A stretch of 64,000 bases of DNA from Epibacterium ulvae (GCF_018678075.1 NZ_JAHHIR010000037.1:46438-110437), one strand, 5' to 3'; positions 18,693 to 28,061 are shown, counted from the first letter of the stretch. Made by a program: numbers and translations. The notes: generated by a model from the sequence alone, not told the origin.

Positions 18693-19616
18693 ATGGCTTT
18701 GCTGAACTTTAAAAAACGGGACAATGGCGCGCAGCCTGTAAACCCAGAAGTCGAAGCCTTTCTAGAGGGTTATTCGATTGAAGTGATGCCGCGCACCGCG
18801 GCCAAAGTCGACGACTTTCGTGACCTTCTGCCCGCAGGCACGCGTGTGTACATTGCCCATATCGAGGGCACGCCAATCGAGGAAATGGTGGAAACAGCCA
18901 AGCGTATCAACGCCGAAGGCTATCCCGTCATGCCGCATTTCCCGGCCCGGATTATCAAGGACCAGGCGACGCTTGCCGATTGGATTGCCCGCTATCAGGG
19001 TGAGGCCGATGTCAAACAAGCGCTGCTGCTGGCCGGCGGTGTGAACACGCCGCATGGCGATTTCCACAGCTCGATGCAGTTGTTGGAAACCGGTCTTTTT
19101 GACAAAGCCGGGTTCACCAGCCTTCATGTGGCCGGTCACCCCGAGGGGAACAAAGATATCGACCCCGATGGGTCTGACAAGAACGTCTCCGAAGCGCTTT
19201 TGTGGAAGCAGAAATTCTCGGAAACCACCGATGCGCAGATGGCGCTGGCAACCCAGTTTGCCTTTGACGCCAAGCCGATCATTGCTTGGGCCGATGCGAT
19301 CAAGGACGCGGGCGTGGACATTCCGGTTCATATTGGCATCGCAGGCCCAGCCAAGCTGCAGACGTTGATCAAATTCGCCATCGCATGTGGGGTAGGGCCG
19401 TCGCTGAAAGTGCTGCAGAAACGCGCGATGGATGTGAGCAAGCTGCTGCTGCCCTATGAGCCGACTGATGTTGTGGCCGAACTTGCCGCGCATAAAGCCG
19501 CGAACCCCGATTTCAACGTCACCAACGTGCATTTCTTCCCGCTGGGCGGGATCAAGACCAACGCGACTTGGGCCATTAACAATGGCGGTAAGTCGGCGAA
19601 ACCTGTGAACACCTAA
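18693..19616 (+). CDS. Methylenetetrahydrofolate reductase-like protein (MetF family)
   Basis: 307 residues of the MTHFR barrel. AHIEGTPIEEMVETAKRI, VMPHFPARI, LLLAGG and HVAGHPEGN resemble the FAD/folate site of MetF, but divergently. Start at 18693 follows GGGAGG. Forms an operon with the downstream pterin-binding methyltransferase, consistent with making methyl-THF for methionine synthesis or with methyl-group demethylation pathways. Confidence 0.8.
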   Translation: MALLNFKKRDNGAQPVNPEVEAFLEGYSIEVMPRTAAKVDDFRDLLPAGTRVYIAHIEGTPIEEMVETAKRINAEGYPVMPHFPARIIKDQATLADWIARYQGEADVKQALLLAGGVNTPHGDFHSSMQLLETGLFDKAGFTSLHVAGHPEGNKDIDPDGSDKNVSEALLWKQKFSETTDAQMALATQFAFDAKPIIAWADAIKDAGVDIPVHIGIAGPAKLQTLIKFAIACGVGPSLKVLQKRAMDVSKLLLPYEPTDVVAELAAHKAANPDFNVTNVHFFPLGGIKTNATWAINNGGKSAKPVNT

Positions 19617-19626
19617 AGGATCAAGT

Positions 19627-20700
19627 ATGACCCGTACTATTATTGAATCTAAATCGAAAACCACGATTATCGGGTTCGATCAGCCGTTCACAGTTATTGG
19701 TGAGCGCATTAACCCAACCGGTCGTAAGATTCTGAACGAAGAGCTGGAGCGCGGTGACTTTTCCCGCGTTGAAGCCGACGCACTGGCGCAGGTCGCGGCA
19801 GGTGCCACGGTGCTTGACATCAACTCTGGTGCGGTGTTTTCCAACAAAATGGCCGAAGACCCGCGTTACGCCGACAACAACTTTGTTGAGCCTGACCTGA
19901 TGCGTCAGCTGGTGAAAACGGTTCAAGCTGTCACCGACACGCCGCTGTGTATCGACTCATCGGTGCCTGGCGCGCTGGAAGCCGGTCTGGAAGCGGCCGA
20001 AGGGCGTCCGTTGTTGAATTCGGTCACCGGTGAAGAAGAACGGCTCGAGCTTGTGCTGCCATTGGTCAAGAAATACAACGTGCCGGTGGTTGCGATCTCA
20101 AACGATGATACGGGCATTTCTGAGGACCCCGAAGTCCGCTTTGCTGTGGCGAAAAAGATCGTTGAACGTGCCGCCGATTTTGGCATTCCAGCGCATGACA
20201 TCGTCGTTGATCCGCTGGTGATGCCAATTGGTGCGATGGGAACGGCTGGGCTGCAAGTCTTTGAATTGAATAACCGTTTGCGCAATGAGTTGGGTGTGAA
20301 CACCACTTGTGGTGCATCCAATATTTCGTTCGGCCTGCCAAACCGTCACGGCATCAACAACGCGTTCTTGCCGATGGCGATGGCGACAGGGATGACCTCT
20401 GCGATTATGAACCCGATCGCGCTGCCGGTTGGCCCCAAAAAGATCGCTGCCAAAAAGGAAGAGATCGCGGCGGCCGGTATCATCCTGCCGGATGACATCG
20501 ACGATGAGGTCTTTGTGAAACTCTTTGGCATGGGCTCGACCAAACCGCGGGCTGGCAAAGAGATGGAAGCGATCCGGGCTGCGAACTTTCTGACCAACAA
20601 CGATGAAGGCGGCGCAGAATGGATCCGTTTCAATAAATCCGATGAGGATGGCGCGGCAGGCCGTGGGCGTCGTGGCGGTGGGCGTCGCCGTCGGGGCTAA
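19627..20700 (+). CDS. Methyltetrahydrofolate:corrinoid methyltransferase (pterin-binding MetH part)
   Basis: 357 residues of the DHPS-like pterin-binding fold. VIGERINPTGRK, DINSGA, CIDSSVPGALEAGLEA and NSVTGEEE are the folate and phosphate-binding segments also found in the middle domain of MetH. No homocysteine or B12 domain is fused. Rhodobacterales are known to split B12-dependent methionine synthase into separate proteins, and this is the methyl-THF part. The tail ends with an Arg/Gly-rich stretch (RGRRGGGRRRRG) of unknown role. Confidence 0.85.
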   Translation: MTRTIIESKSKTTIIGFDQPFTVIGERINPTGRKILNEELERGDFSRVEADALAQVAAGATVLDINSGAVFSNKMAEDPRYADNNFVEPDLMRQLVKTVQAVTDTPLCIDSSVPGALEAGLEAAEGRPLLNSVTGEEERLELVLPLVKKYNVPVVAISNDDTGISEDPEVRFAVAKKIVERAADFGIPAHDIVVDPLVMPIGAMGTAGLQVFELNNRLRNELGVNTTCGASNISFGLPNRHGINNAFLPMAMATGMTSAIMNPIALPVGPKKIAAKKEEIAAAGIILPDDIDDEVFVKLFGMGSTKPRAGKEMEAIRAANFLTNNDEGGAEWIRFNKSDEDGAAGRGRRGGGRRRRG

Positions 20701-20749
20701 TTATACGGCTGACTGAGTTGAGATATGAGAAATTCGGGTCTTTGACCTG

Positions 20750-21277
20750 GCGGCGATGGGCAACATCATCCGGGCGGAACAGGATGCTTACATCACGGTC
20801 GAACTTAGGCTTCTAGCGCTTTCTGACCCGACGTGGACGACGCGCTTTGCGATGCTCGGGCAGATACCACCGCAGCTCTTGGTTCATGCCTTCCTTGGAG
20901 TAGTTGTAGCGATAGATCGTTTTCGGGCAGACACGCAGCGCCTTGTTAGATCATGCGGTTGCCGATCTGCTCGGGCGTCCATCCCAGTTTGATCTTCGCC
21001 ACAACTGTCTTGCACAGCTCAGGATACCGGATCAGTTTGCGCTGCACAGATCGGCGCTTGCCCGTTTGCAGTTGAGCAGCATGACCGAAGTCGCCAGCAT
21101 ACTTCTTTGGGAATGCGTCATTCGCCCAGAAATTGCGTTTGATCTCGCGAATGATCGTGGTTGTATGGCGCTTGAGGACACGCGCCATCTCTCTGACGGG
21201 CACTTTTGCGTGCCACCAGTTCTCAATCTTGCGGGGTTCAGACAGTGATGGTTGCGTGTAAATGGCTCCTATGCCAT
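20750..21277 (-). pseudogene. IS30-family transposase remnant, copy 1 (N-terminal half)
   Basis: Reading the minus strand from a Shine-Dalgarno GGAGGTC and ATG at 21277, the frame breaks at once (TAG two codons on). The homologous frame then gives KIENWWHAKVPVREMARVLK and GWTPEQIGNRMI, hits a stop and shift near 20946, resumes as YNYSKEGMNQELRWYLPE, has another stop, and ends at DVAHRRQ near 20750. The catalytic DDE half is missing. Several independent lesions show old decay. Confidence 0.8.
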
Positions 21278-21371
21278 GACCTCCTAGTAGATAACTCTTT
21301 GTTTTCTAAAAGGAGTTGCACTTCAGTGTAGCGCGTTCCTCTGTTAACTCAAATTAGGTTGCGGCATTTCT

Positions 21372-22367
21372 CTATCCCAGTTTTCTTAGTTCTTCGGCGA
21401 ATGCCTCAGTCGGCGTTCTCCATCCCAAGCACTTCCTCGGTGTTCCATTCAAGCGGTCGCAAATCGCCTTCATGTCGCGCTCGCTTGTTCATGTTTTCGA
21501 CGGATCCTTTTTGCCACGGAGCTTGCGGACCACAAAACCAAGCCTCGGTTCCGATCTCAGGTTTGAGTTTTCACCAACCTGAGAACTCAATCCCGTGGTC
21601 AAAGGTGATTGACTGACGTGCTGTCTGGGGCAGGGATATCCATGATATTCATCAGTCGTGTCATGAAGTGGTTCGAGCTGCGGTCATTGTTACGGAACAG
21701 CACCGCGTAGCGGGTCTTGCGTTCGACCAAAGATGTCACATTAGTCTTGCCGTGTTCACGCCGAAAGATCATAAGATCACCTTGCCATGCGCCAAAGGTC
21801 TCTCGGGTTTTGATATGCTCCGGCCTATTGTGAATTGATCTCTCCGGCGGAAAAGTCATGCCAGGCGGGGTTCGAGCATAGCTCGGTTTTCTCTTTTTGC
21901 AGCGATCTGGTAGGTACCGGGCCAACGCCTGCGACTCGCCATCTGGGCTGTAGGCATAGGCATAAATCGTCTCATGGCTGACAGTGGTTGCATGGCCTTC
22001 GAACTTCAACCGACCTGCAATCTGCTCTGGTGACCAGCCTTCTTGAAGCCGATCAATCACAGCTTCTCGGAGTTCTGGAATGCGCACTAGCTTGCGCCGT
22101 CTCGCACGTCGTTCAGCCGCGGACTTATGGGCGGTCATTCCGTAATAACCATTCAACTGCGGCAGTTCTTGGATTTGTGAAAGCATTGCATTTGGTTTCA
22201 CGATACGCAGTGGCGCGGTGGCGATTGATCTGACGCGCAATCTCAGTCACTTTGATCTTACGACGCAAATGATCCTCAATGATACGGCGTTCGGTTAGAT
22301 TCAACTCTCTGTGTTTCGTAAACTGTTCTCCTGACTTTCCAGTAGAATAGTGGAAAAGTCGCTTCAC
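21372..22367 (-). pseudogene. IS30-family transposase remnant, copy 2 (near full length)
   Basis: The N-terminal HTH part (RELNLTERRIIEDHLRRKI) lies at 22367-22130. A frame change leads to PEQIAGRLKFEGHATTVSHE, GAWQGDLMIFRREHGKTNV (first catalytic Asp) and LVERKTRYAVLFRNND. A further shift at about 21600 gives ITFDHGIEFSGW (second Asp), then an in-frame TGA, then KGSVENMNKRAR (catalytic Glu), a small deletion with a shift, and the usual end DRLNGTPRKCLGW to a TAG at 21372. Different subtype from copy 1. Confidence 0.85.
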
Positions 22368-22419
22368 AGATTAGAAAATGCCAGCGGCTACGGCGTTTAG
22401 ATGTGTAATATGTATTATG

Positions 22420-23637
22420 TTAATTATTTATGTTTAAACAGCCCGTAACAAGTGCTTTTAGCTCGGAACGCGACGGATATGCGCTGGATGGTAGAAGCTG
22501 CGTGAAGAATATCACCGATAGCTTTTGAACTGGATCGATCCAAAAATACGTCGACGCAATGCCACCCCAACTGAAATCCCCAACGGAACCCGCAGTTTGT
22601 GCACGTGTCTGGTCGAGCAGTACAGATCCTCCAAGTCCAAATCCCATTCCTTTCATCGGTTGTTCGGCAAAACTTGTTGGGCCCATGTCGGCAATCTCAC
22701 CTGGCAAATGGTTCGCTCGCATCGCACGTGCTGTCGCAGGTGAGACCAAACTGTCACCGTCAACTTGACCATCGGCCAGCAACATGTTGGTAAACTTGGC
22801 ATAATCGTCAATTGTTCCGACCAGACCACCGCCGCCGGAAAATAACGTCGTTCTGCTAAATGCCGAGTCTGCGCCCGTTTCCATTTCGTTTAGCTTTACC
22901 GCGCCCTTGTGGATTGGTGCGACATTGAACCCGGTATCGTCATGCGCTGAATACAACGTAGAGAGCTGCGGCTTTTGATCGTCACGCAGGCAGAAGCCGG
23001 TTTCTTGCATGTCGAGGACATCCAAAATCTCAGCCCGAAGAAACTGATCGAGGCTTTGACCTGTGACCTGTTCAATCACTGCGCCCAGTACATCAGTGGC
23101 TACTGAGTATTCCCATTTTCGACCGGGTTTGAAGGCCAGCGGCAATTCGGACAATTCGGACATACGCTGCTTGAGTGTTCCTTGGTCAGGTTTCATGCTG
23201 AAGTCGCGTACATTCATTTCATCCGGTAATAGACCGGAATTAAAGGAATAACTGAATCCAGCTTGATGCGTCAGAAGGTGTAGAATTGTAGGCGCATGGC
23301 AGGTTTCGGCCTGGTCGATACGCTCTGCATTTGGCGCCAGAGCCTGCATCCTATCAAAGTACGACAGAACCGCGTTCAATGGCGTATCAAGCGCCAAAAG
23401 CCCGCGTTCGATCAACATCAAGACCGCAAGTGACGTCACCGGTTTGGTCATTGAGTAGAGCCGCACCACGGTGTCGCGATTGAATTTTGCACCCGTTTCA
23501 ATGTCACGCAGACCCACGGCCGAAAAGAACCGCTCCTCACAGTTTTGATGGATCAGAACAGAGCTGCCCGCATATCGGCCAGATTCGACATAGGAATTCT
23601 GCCATTTGGCGATCTGTTCAAATGGCGTCTTATCCAA
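22420..23637 (-). CDS. Serine hydrolase of the class C beta-lactamase/esterase fold
   Basis: 405 residues. The catalytic SMTK (Ser-x-x-Lys) lies in RLYSMTKPVTSLAV and the Tyr motif in WEYSVATDVLG; a GG-rich third-motif region is near the C-terminus. No signal peptide, so a cytoplasmic esterase or peptidase is more likely than a beta-lactamase. Start appears to be TTG at 23637 with AGGA about 8 nt upstream. It sits between the IS30 remnants and a crotonase, and its composition looks slightly more AT-rich than its neighbours. Confidence 0.85.
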   Translation of the reverse strand: MDKTPFEQIAKWQNSYVESGRYAGSSVLIHQNCEERFFSAVGLRDIETGAKFNRDTVVRLYSMTKPVTSLAVLMLIERGLLALDTPLNAVLSYFDRMQALAPNAERIDQAETCHAPTILHLLTHQAGFSYSFNSGLLPDEMNVRDFSMKPDQGTLKQRMSELSELPLAFKPGRKWEYSVATDVLGAVIEQVTGQSLDQFLRAEILDVLDMQETGFCLRDDQKPQLSTLYSAHDDTGFNVAPIHKGAVKLNEMETGADSAFSRTTLFSGGGGLVGTIDDYAKFTNMLLADGQVDGDSLVSPATARAMRANHLPGEIADMGPTSFAEQPMKGMGFGLGGSVLLDQTRAQTAGSVGDFSWGGIASTYFWIDPVQKLSVIFFTQLLPSSAYPSRSELKALVTGCLNINN

Positions 23638-23660
23638 TGCCGTCGTCCTGTTATCTCGGT

Positions 23661-24353
23661 TTAGCCGCAGGCCGCCCGCATGGTTTCAAGGGTTTGCGCG
23701 CGCACCTTGGTCTTGGTCCGGGCGTAGTTTTCTGGTGAAATTGCGCAGAGCGCCTTTGCCTCGCGCAAGGCATACATCCACAAATCTTCCTGATCTTCCG
23801 CGACAATATCAATGATGCCATAATTTCGGGCAGCGACTGGTCCGATAGTCTGCCCAGTCAGGAACATGCGGCGCACCACATGGGACTCCAGCGTGTTTTT
23901 GATCAGAACGATCTCGGCCGCACTCAGCTCCAATGCGGTTTCGACGCCATTGAAGCTATAGCCGGATTTTGCAACACCGATGCGCGTGTCACAGGCCAGG
24001 ATCAGGCTGAGGCCCGGCCCATGGATGTCACCGTTCACAACGGCCATGATTGGCGTTTTGCAGGCAAATATGGCAATGAGCGCGTGATCCAAAGCCTGCA
24101 TGAAGTCCGCAGTGTTCTGCTCCGCCCCAGTACCGGTTGAAAAGTCATGGAACGGGCTTCCCAGAAGGATCACTTCTACGGCTTCCTCCTGATCCAGCGC
24201 AGTAACTTGAGCCGCGAGAGCGTCCAGAAATGGAGCGGATAGGGCGTTTGAGGGCCCATTTCCCAGCTGCAGTTCAACGATCCCTGCCCCGTGTTCTCTG
24301 CGATTTAGCCATTCTTGCGCAGTCATTGCGTCGTTCTCCGCTGATAGATCCAT
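23661..24353 (-). CDS. Enoyl-CoA hydratase/isomerase (crotonase) family protein
   Basis: 230 residues. Crotonase-fold features: NGPSNALSAPFLDALAAQV, the oxyanion-hole stretch VVNGDIHGPGLSLILACD, and the later ELSAAEI. The usual catalytic Glu pair is not clearly conserved, so the reaction cannot be assigned. An internal ATG (24329) is an alternative start. 23 bp upstream of the serine hydrolase gene on the same strand, so probably co-transcribed. Confidence 0.8.
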   Translation of the reverse strand: MDLSAENDAMTAQEWLNRREHGAGIVELQLGNGPSNALSAPFLDALAAQVTALDQEEAVEVILLGSPFHDFSTGTGAEQNTADFMQALDHALIAIFACKTPIMAVVNGDIHGPGLSLILACDTRIGVAKSGYSFNGVETALELSAAEIVLIKNTLESHVVRRMFLTGQTIGPVAARNYGIIDIVAEDQEDLWMYALREAKALCAISPENYARTKTKVRAQTLETMRAACG

Positions 24354-24660
24354 CTAGCGTGGCGCCGCCCCCTGGGTCGAGGATTTTGCGTTACGTAAAA
24401 CCACGCTGCGGCATCAACATGCCTGTATAAAATGTTCAAAGCCTTACAGATTGCGCAAATCCTTCTGGAAATTTTCGGATTTATTCTAGTTTGATCAGAC
24501 AATTGTCGCGCTACTATTCAAAGAAAGATCGTCGCGAGACTGGGCGTAGCTTTTCTTACGTGGTTAAACTTTGTAAGAGGTCACATTCTGCTGCAACTTG
24601 AAGGTGCACGTGACGTACCGCCTGCCGCAGAGACACAGATTGAAAGAACGGAAATACCCT
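24354..24660. other. Regulatory gap between crotonase gene and aroQ
   Basis: 307 bp without a gene between divergent units. It contains TTTTGCG-TTA-CGTAAAA (about 24392-24408, an imperfect inverted repeat) and TCTTAC (24554-24559)/GTAAGA (24573-24578). Either could be an operator for aroQ-luxR; neither matches the lux-box consensus closely. Confidence 0.3.
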
Positions 24661-25101
24661 ATGACAAAGCTTCTGATCTTAAACGGTCCTAACCTCAATC
24701 TGTTGGGGACACGTCAGCCTGAGGTGTATGGAAGCGAAACTTTGGCCATGGTCGAAGAGAAGTGCCTGCAACACGCGACGAAGCTGGGTGCGAACGTCAG
24801 CTGCTTTCAGTCCAATCATGAGGGCGTGTTGATCGATCAAATCCACGCCGCCAAAGGCGCATATGATGGGATCATTCTGAACGCAGGTGCCTATACCCAC
24901 ACGTCGATTTCACTGATGGATGCGATTTTCTCGGTTGAGCTACCAGCGGTTGAAGTTCACCTGTCAAACATCCACGCCCGCGAGGAATTTCGGCACAGAT
25001 CCTATATTTCTCGCGCAGTGATTGGCCAGGTTTGTGGCTTTGGCTCGTTGGGGTATCTCATGGCAATCGATGCCCTGTTGGCGCATTTGGGAGCCGAATA
25101 G
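24661..25101 (+). CDS. aroQ: 3-dehydroquinate dehydratase, type II
   Basis: Third step of the shikimate pathway. 146 residues, normal for the dodecameric type II enzyme. NGPNLNLLGTRQPEVYG carries the catalytic Tyr loop, NHEG and NAGAYTHTS form the active site, and EVHLSNIHAREEFR completes it. Start at 24661 is set by homology. The luxR-type gene begins 3 bp after the stop. Confidence 0.95.
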   Translation: MTKLLILNGPNLNLLGTRQPEVYGSETLAMVEEKCLQHATKLGANVSCFQSNHEGVLIDQIHAAKGAYDGIILNAGAYTHTSISLMDAIFSVELPAVEVHLSNIHAREEFRHRSYISRAVIGQVCGFGSLGYLMAIDALLAHLGAE

Positions 25102-25104
25102 ACA

Positions 25105-25857
25105 ATGGATTTGGTGGAATTCCTGGCCTTTGTCGCGGGATGTCGCAACCTTGAGCATTTGTGGAAAGCCTATCAGGAAAAAATGGCGGAATACGGTTTC
25201 GACCGGGTTCTATATGGGTATACCCGCCACAAGGTTGCCAATTCCCTTGGCGATCCCGATGATTTCCTGATCCTGTCCAATCACGGTCAGGCCTATATGG
25301 AAGGCTTCATTCGCAGCGGTCTCTACTTTCATGCGCCTATGGTGCGTTGGGCGCTGGAGAATGAAGGTGCCTGCAGTTGGAGCCACATTCAGGCGCTCTC
25401 GGATACGGGCGCGCTGGATGAACGGGCGTTGCAGGTGATTGAGTTCAATCGCAAAATGGCGATGACCGCAGGCTACACCATCAGCTTTTTTTCGTTCTCA
25501 CCGCGCTTCAAAGGCGCAGTATCCTTGGCTGCGGCCGATATGACGCAGGACCAAGTTGACGCGCTGTGGCTGGCCCATGGCAGCGATATCGAGCTGATCA
25601 ACAACATCGTCCACCTCAAGATCCTGACCCTGCCCTACGTGCAGCCAAATCGCAGCTTGACCAATCGCCAGCGTGAGGCATTGCAATGGGTTGGCGATGG
25701 CAAGACAACCCAGGATATCGCAACGATTATGGATCTTACCACTGCGACGATAGAAAAGCACCTGCGACTCGCTCGCGAAGCACTGGCGGTTGACACCAGT
25801 GCCCAAGCCGTTTTGAAGGCGGCAATGAGCAATCAGATTTATCAAATGGAATCCTGA
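25105..25857 (+). CDS. LuxR-family regulator with autoinducer-binding-like domain (solo)
   Basis: 250 residues. Residues 1-170 resemble the acyl-homoserine-lactone-binding domain (GFDRVLYGY; FHAPMVRWALEN); the C-terminal helix-turn-helix is SLTNRQREALQWVGDGKTTQ and following. No luxI-type synthase is in the window, so it is an apparent LuxR solo. Its start lies 3 bp after aroQ, so the two are translationally close. The ligand is unknown; several canonical AHL-contact residues are not obvious. Confidence 0.85.
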   Translation: MDLVEFLAFVAGCRNLEHLWKAYQEKMAEYGFDRVLYGYTRHKVANSLGDPDDFLILSNHGQAYMEGFIRSGLYFHAPMVRWALENEGACSWSHIQALSDTGALDERALQVIEFNRKMAMTAGYTISFFSFSPRFKGAVSLAAADMTQDQVDALWLAHGSDIELINNIVHLKILTLPYVQPNRSLTNRQREALQWVGDGKTTQDIATIMDLTTATIEKHLRLAREALAVDTSAQAVLKAAMSNQIYQMES

Positions 25858-25983
25858 CGCCTCTGCAAGGCGTTAAAACCAAAGCAAAATTCGATTTCAC
25901 TAAGGAATTGGCAAGGAATAGCCAATGGTACGGAAAACACTACTACAGCCCACGGTGATATAGTAACATACTATCCGTGTTCC

Positions 25984-26097
25984 GTGAGTGGTGGCTTTGG
26001 CCTAGGAGCATCGAGCTATAATCCCGGCAATTTCTGGGCTCTATGGCTTTTCTGGTCGTGGGTGCTTATTGATCCGTATTCCATCCAGAATTTATGA
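25984..26097 (+). CDS. Possible Trp-rich membrane micropeptide (37 aa)
   Basis: GTG-initiated frame of 37 residues with a hydrophobic core FWALWLFWSWVLI and five... four Trp in the core region; the stop overlaps the 5' arm of the terminator. No clear Shine-Dalgarno and no ATG, so coding status is doubtful. The tight link to a terminator is the only positive context. Confidence 0.2.
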   Translation: MSGGFGLGASSYNPGNFWALWLFWSWVLIDPYSIQNL

Positions 26098-26135
26098 GGG
26101 GTCCCATACATCCCCATCAATGGGGCCCCTCTTTT
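26096..26135 (+). terminator. Strong terminator
   Basis: GAGGGG (26096-26101) pairs with CCCCTC (26126-26131), extended by CCCAT/ATGGG inside, and is followed by TTTTT. Serves the luxR-type transcript or a small transcript in the gap. Confidence 0.8.
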
Positions 26136-26220
26136 TATTTCCCTGTATCATGTGCTGTTCCCCGCCTGCGATAACGTTTGACGTCTCTGTACAAACGTTG
26201 AGACCGCAGAATTCCGTCGG

Positions 26221-26265
26221 AAAAACAAAAAAAATCCGGCGCACCATGTTTCAGGTGCCCCGGAT
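26221..26265 (-). terminator. Terminator of rpsB-tsf
   Basis: On the minus strand, ATCCGG and GCACC pair with GGTGC and CCGGAT around an 8-nt loop, then eight T follow. It lies 27 bp after the tsf stop. Confidence 0.85.
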
Positions 26266-26291
26266 CTAAACAACTTGCGCCGTTTGGACGA

Positions 26292-27170
26292 TTAACCGCC
26301 TTGTGCTGCTTTCGCAACTTCAGCTGCAAAGTCTTCTTTTTCGACTTCGATGCCTTCGCCAACTTCCAGACGCACAAACCCGGTGATGGTCGCGCCAGCT
26401 TCTTTTGCAGCGGCTTCAACAGTCAGGTCAGGGTTCACAACGAAGGATTGGTTCAGCAGAGTTGCTTCTGCAACAAACTTCTTCATGCGACCAACGATCA
26501 TTTTTTCGATCACTTGCTCAGGCTTGCCGGACTCGCGCGCAATATCCATTTGGACTTGCTTTTCTTTTTCGACAACGGCCTGATCCAAATCGGCCTCGGA
26601 CAGCGCGGCTGGGTTAACGGCTGCAATGTGCATTGCGACCTGTTTGCCGATTGTCTCGTCGCCGCCGTTCATGGCAACCAGAACACCGATTTTGCCCATG
26701 CCAGCGGTGGCCGCGTTGTGAACGTAAGCGACAACAGTTTCGCCTTCGATCTTTGCCATGCGACGCAGGTTCATGTTTTCGCCGATGGTGGCGATTTTGT
26801 CGGTGATCACGGTGGACACTGCTTTGCCGTCGATTTCAGCGGCTGCCAGTGCTTCGGTGTCTGCAACGCCCAATGCGGTGGTTGCGATGCTGGATACCAT
26901 TTCCTGGAAATCCGCGTTTTTCGCAACAAAGTCGGTCTCGGAGTTGATTTCAACAGCAACACCGGTGCCGCCGTCAACAACAACAGCCACCAGGCCTTCT
27001 GCTGCGGTACGGCCGGATTTCTTGGCCGCTTTCGCCAGGCCTTTGGTGCGCAGCCAGTCGATAGCCGCTTCCATGTCGCCGTCAGTTTCGGTCAGCGCTT
27101 TTTTGGCGTCCATCATGCCGGCGCCGGTGCTGTCGCGCAGTTCTTTCACGAGTGCTGCTGTGATTGCCAT
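26292..27170 (-). CDS. tsf: Translation elongation factor Ts
   Basis: 292 residues. Nucleotide-exchange factor for EF-Tu. N-terminal [24 protein letters not shown] and the TDFVAKN motif that contacts the EF-Tu nucleotide site are present. It follows rpsB after 80 bp on the same strand, the classic rpsB-tsf operon, and has its own terminator downstream. Confidence 0.97.
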   Translation of the reverse strand: MAITAALVKELRDSTGAGMMDAKKALTETDGDMEAAIDWLRTKGLAKAAKKSGRTAAEGLVAVVVDGGTGVAVEINSETDFVAKNADFQEMVSSIATTALGVADTEALAAAEIDGKAVSTVITDKIATIGENMNLRRMAKIEGETVVAYVHNAATAGMGKIGVLVAMNGGDETIGKQVAMHIAAVNPAALSEADLDQAVVEKEKQVQMDIARESGKPEQVIEKMIVGRMKKFVAEATLLNQSFVVNPDLTVEAAAKEAGATITGFVRLEVGEGIEVEKEDFAAEVAKAAQGG

Positions 27171-27250
27171 CTTTGGCTCTCCTCAATTCGAAAGGGATTT
27201 GGGGCAGGTCTACCCTGCCCCATATGTCAATCATGTGACATGCGGGAAGA

Positions 27251-28018
27251 TTAGGCTTGGACTTCCTCAGCCACAGCTTCTTCAACCGGAGCTTCTTCGA
27301 ACTCGCCCAGATCAACACCTGCCGCGCCCAGTTGAGCGGACATGCCGTCCAGTGCCGCACGTGATACCAGGTCACAGTAAAGCGAGATCGCACGGGATGC
27401 ATCGTCGTTGCCCGGGATGATGTAGTCAACGCCATCAGGGGAGCAGTTGGTATCGACGATTGCAACAACTGGGATACCCAGTTTGTTGGCTTCGGCGATG
27501 GCCAGTGCTTCTTTTTTCACGTCGATTACGAACAGCAGGTCAGGAACGCCGCCCATTTCGCGGATGCCGCCCAAAGATGCGTTCAGCTTCAGCTGGTCAC
27601 GCTCCATGCCCAGACGCTCTTTCTTGGTCAGGCCTTCGGCGCCGGTTTCCATGCGCTCGTCAATTTCTTTCAGACGCTGGATCGACTGGGAAACGGTTTT
27701 CCAGTTGGTCAGCGTGCCACCCAGCCAGCGGTGGTTCATGTAGTATTGCGCGGATTTCTCAGCGGCGTCTGCGATCGGTTGGGCCGCTTGACGCTTAGTG
27801 CCAACGAACAGAACGCGGCCACCTTTGGCAACAGTTTCACGAACAGCCTGCAGAGCCTGGTCCAACAGAGGAACAGTCTGGGTCAGGTCCATGATGTGGA
27901 TGCCGTTACGCGCGCCGTAAATGTATGGACCCATACGTGGGTTCCAGCGCTGTGTCTGGTGACCAAAGTGAACGCCAGCTTCTAGCAGCTGACGCATGGT
28001 GAACTCGGGAAGAGCCAT
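27251..28018 (-). CDS. rpsB: 30S ribosomal protein S2
   Basis: 255 residues. [22 protein letters not shown] near the N-terminus and [14 protein letters not shown] are diagnostic. The C-terminal tail ([11 protein letters not shown]) is acidic, as in alphaproteobacteria. Preceded by a structured leader, which suggests autogenous control as in other bacteria. Confidence 0.98.
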   Translation of the reverse strand: MALPEFTMRQLLEAGVHFGHQTQRWNPRMGPYIYGARNGIHIMDLTQTVPLLDQALQAVRETVAKGGRVLFVGTKRQAAQPIADAAEKSAQYYMNHRWLGGTLTNWKTVSQSIQRLKEIDERMETGAEGLTKKERLGMERDQLKLNASLGGIREMGGVPDLLFVIDVKKEALAIAEANKLGIPVVAIVDTNCSPDGVDYIIPGNDDASRAISLYCDLVSRAALDGMSAQLGAAGVDLGEFEEAPVEEAVAEEVQA

Positions 28019-28061
28019 GCTTGTATTCCTTTTCCGGTTTTAATCCTCAGCGGGGGTCTCA

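Larger units (their letters stand above)
25858..26135 (+). other. Structured intergenic region after luxR-type gene
   Basis: 434 bp separate the luxR-type gene from convergent tsf. The first part has TTGGC (25908-25912)/GCCAA (25921-25925) and an interrupted 11-bp hairpin: CACGG (25951-25955) plus ATAGTA (25960-25965) pairing with TACTAT plus CCGTG (25969-25979). A strong terminator ends it at 26135. A tiny hydrophobic frame lies inside. It could be a 3' UTR or a separate small transcript. Confidence 0.35.

Noticed and set aside
24554..24578. lux box upstream of aroQ-luxR
   Set aside because: The TCTTAC/GTAAGA arms do not match the usual 18-20 bp lux-box dyad.
26301..27254. Long plus-strand frame antisense to tsf
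   Set aside because: Shadow of the tsf coding sequence created by codon bias; no start signal or homology.
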